5,251 nucleotides of DNA, from assembly GCA_002320815.1 (NCBI GenBank), contig DCLA01000046.1:1-5251 (forward strand). The letters are read 5' to 3'. Below, piece by piece: positions 5,231 through 5,251 of this stretch; the first letter of the stretch is position 1; each line of letters starts with the position of its first letter. Origin of the DNA: Myxococcales bacterium UBA1660. GTDB taxonomy: Bacteria; Myxococcota_A; Polyangia; Polyangiales; Houyiibacteriaceae. Position numbers and translations under genes: made by a program. The notes beneath the pieces were generated by a model. It was not told the DNA's origin. It saw only the letters and a program-made list of their open reading frames with translations, and searched no databases.

Positions 5231-5251
5231 CCCCCCCCCCCCCCCCCCCCC
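5231..5251. other. Terminal homopolymer of 21 C, probable sequencing or assembly artefact
   Basis: The last 21 bases are all C, that is, poly-G when read on the minus strand. It sits exactly at the end of the sequence. Two-colour Illumina chemistry produces false poly-G at read ends, and such tails can survive at contig edges. The bases should not be read as genomic, and they probably replace the real promoter region of the DUF4442-DUF2891 unit. Confidence 0.8.

Noticed and set aside
1..5251. tRNA or rRNA genes
   Set aside because: I saw no cloverleaf-like segment with TTCGA-type loop context or conserved rRNA sequence on reading both strands; a tRNAscan or Infernal run would settle it.

Overview
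The window is about 5.25 kb of high-GC DNA, most likely from a myxobacterium-like member of the Myxococcota. This is inferred from three things: very GC-rich codons in the right-hand two thirds, several secreted lipoproteins with Asp/Pro-rich or Cys-rich linkers, and a DUF4442-DUF2891 gene pair. No phylogenetic marker is present, so the taxon is not proven. The right end is a run of 21 C and looks like a contig or read-end artefact.

Layout. (1) 1-447 is mobile-element debris. It holds the 3' part of an IS3-family transposase (+) with a damaged C-terminus and a plausible right terminal end near 271. Directly against it, on the other strand, is the N-terminal helix-turn-helix piece of an IS630-like transposase. 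(2) 516-1528 carries two tightly packed minus-strand lipoprotein genes. A small protein with a cystine-knot-like Cys pattern is followed 11 bp later by a 245-residue lipoprotein with ten further mature cysteines. This block looks less GC-rich than the genes to its right. (3) 1529-1735 is a divergent intergenic region with a perfect 15-bp inverted repeat (8-nt loop) just upstream of the lipoprotein pair, and a 10-bp palindrome nearer the plus-strand gene. (4) 1736-3634 (+) encodes a predicted lipoprotein zinc metalloprotease with a complete metzincin-type site (HEIGHSLGRPH) and a downstream Met-turn candidate. (5) 3635-3712 is a short gap between convergent genes with a GC-rich hairpin. (6) 3713-5217 (-) is a two-gene unit, DUF4442 then DUF2891, joined by a 4-base GTGA stop/start overlap.

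No gene here has a known shared pathway. The two minus-strand lipoproteins are probably co-transcribed, and DUF4442-DUF2891 are probably translationally coupled. The metalloprotease is transcribed away from the lipoprotein pair from a shared intergenic region. All three lipoproteins would sit on the outside of the inner membrane or on the outer membrane. The least explained parts are the Cys-rich lipoprotein pair with its upstream inverted repeat, and the transposon junction at the left edge.
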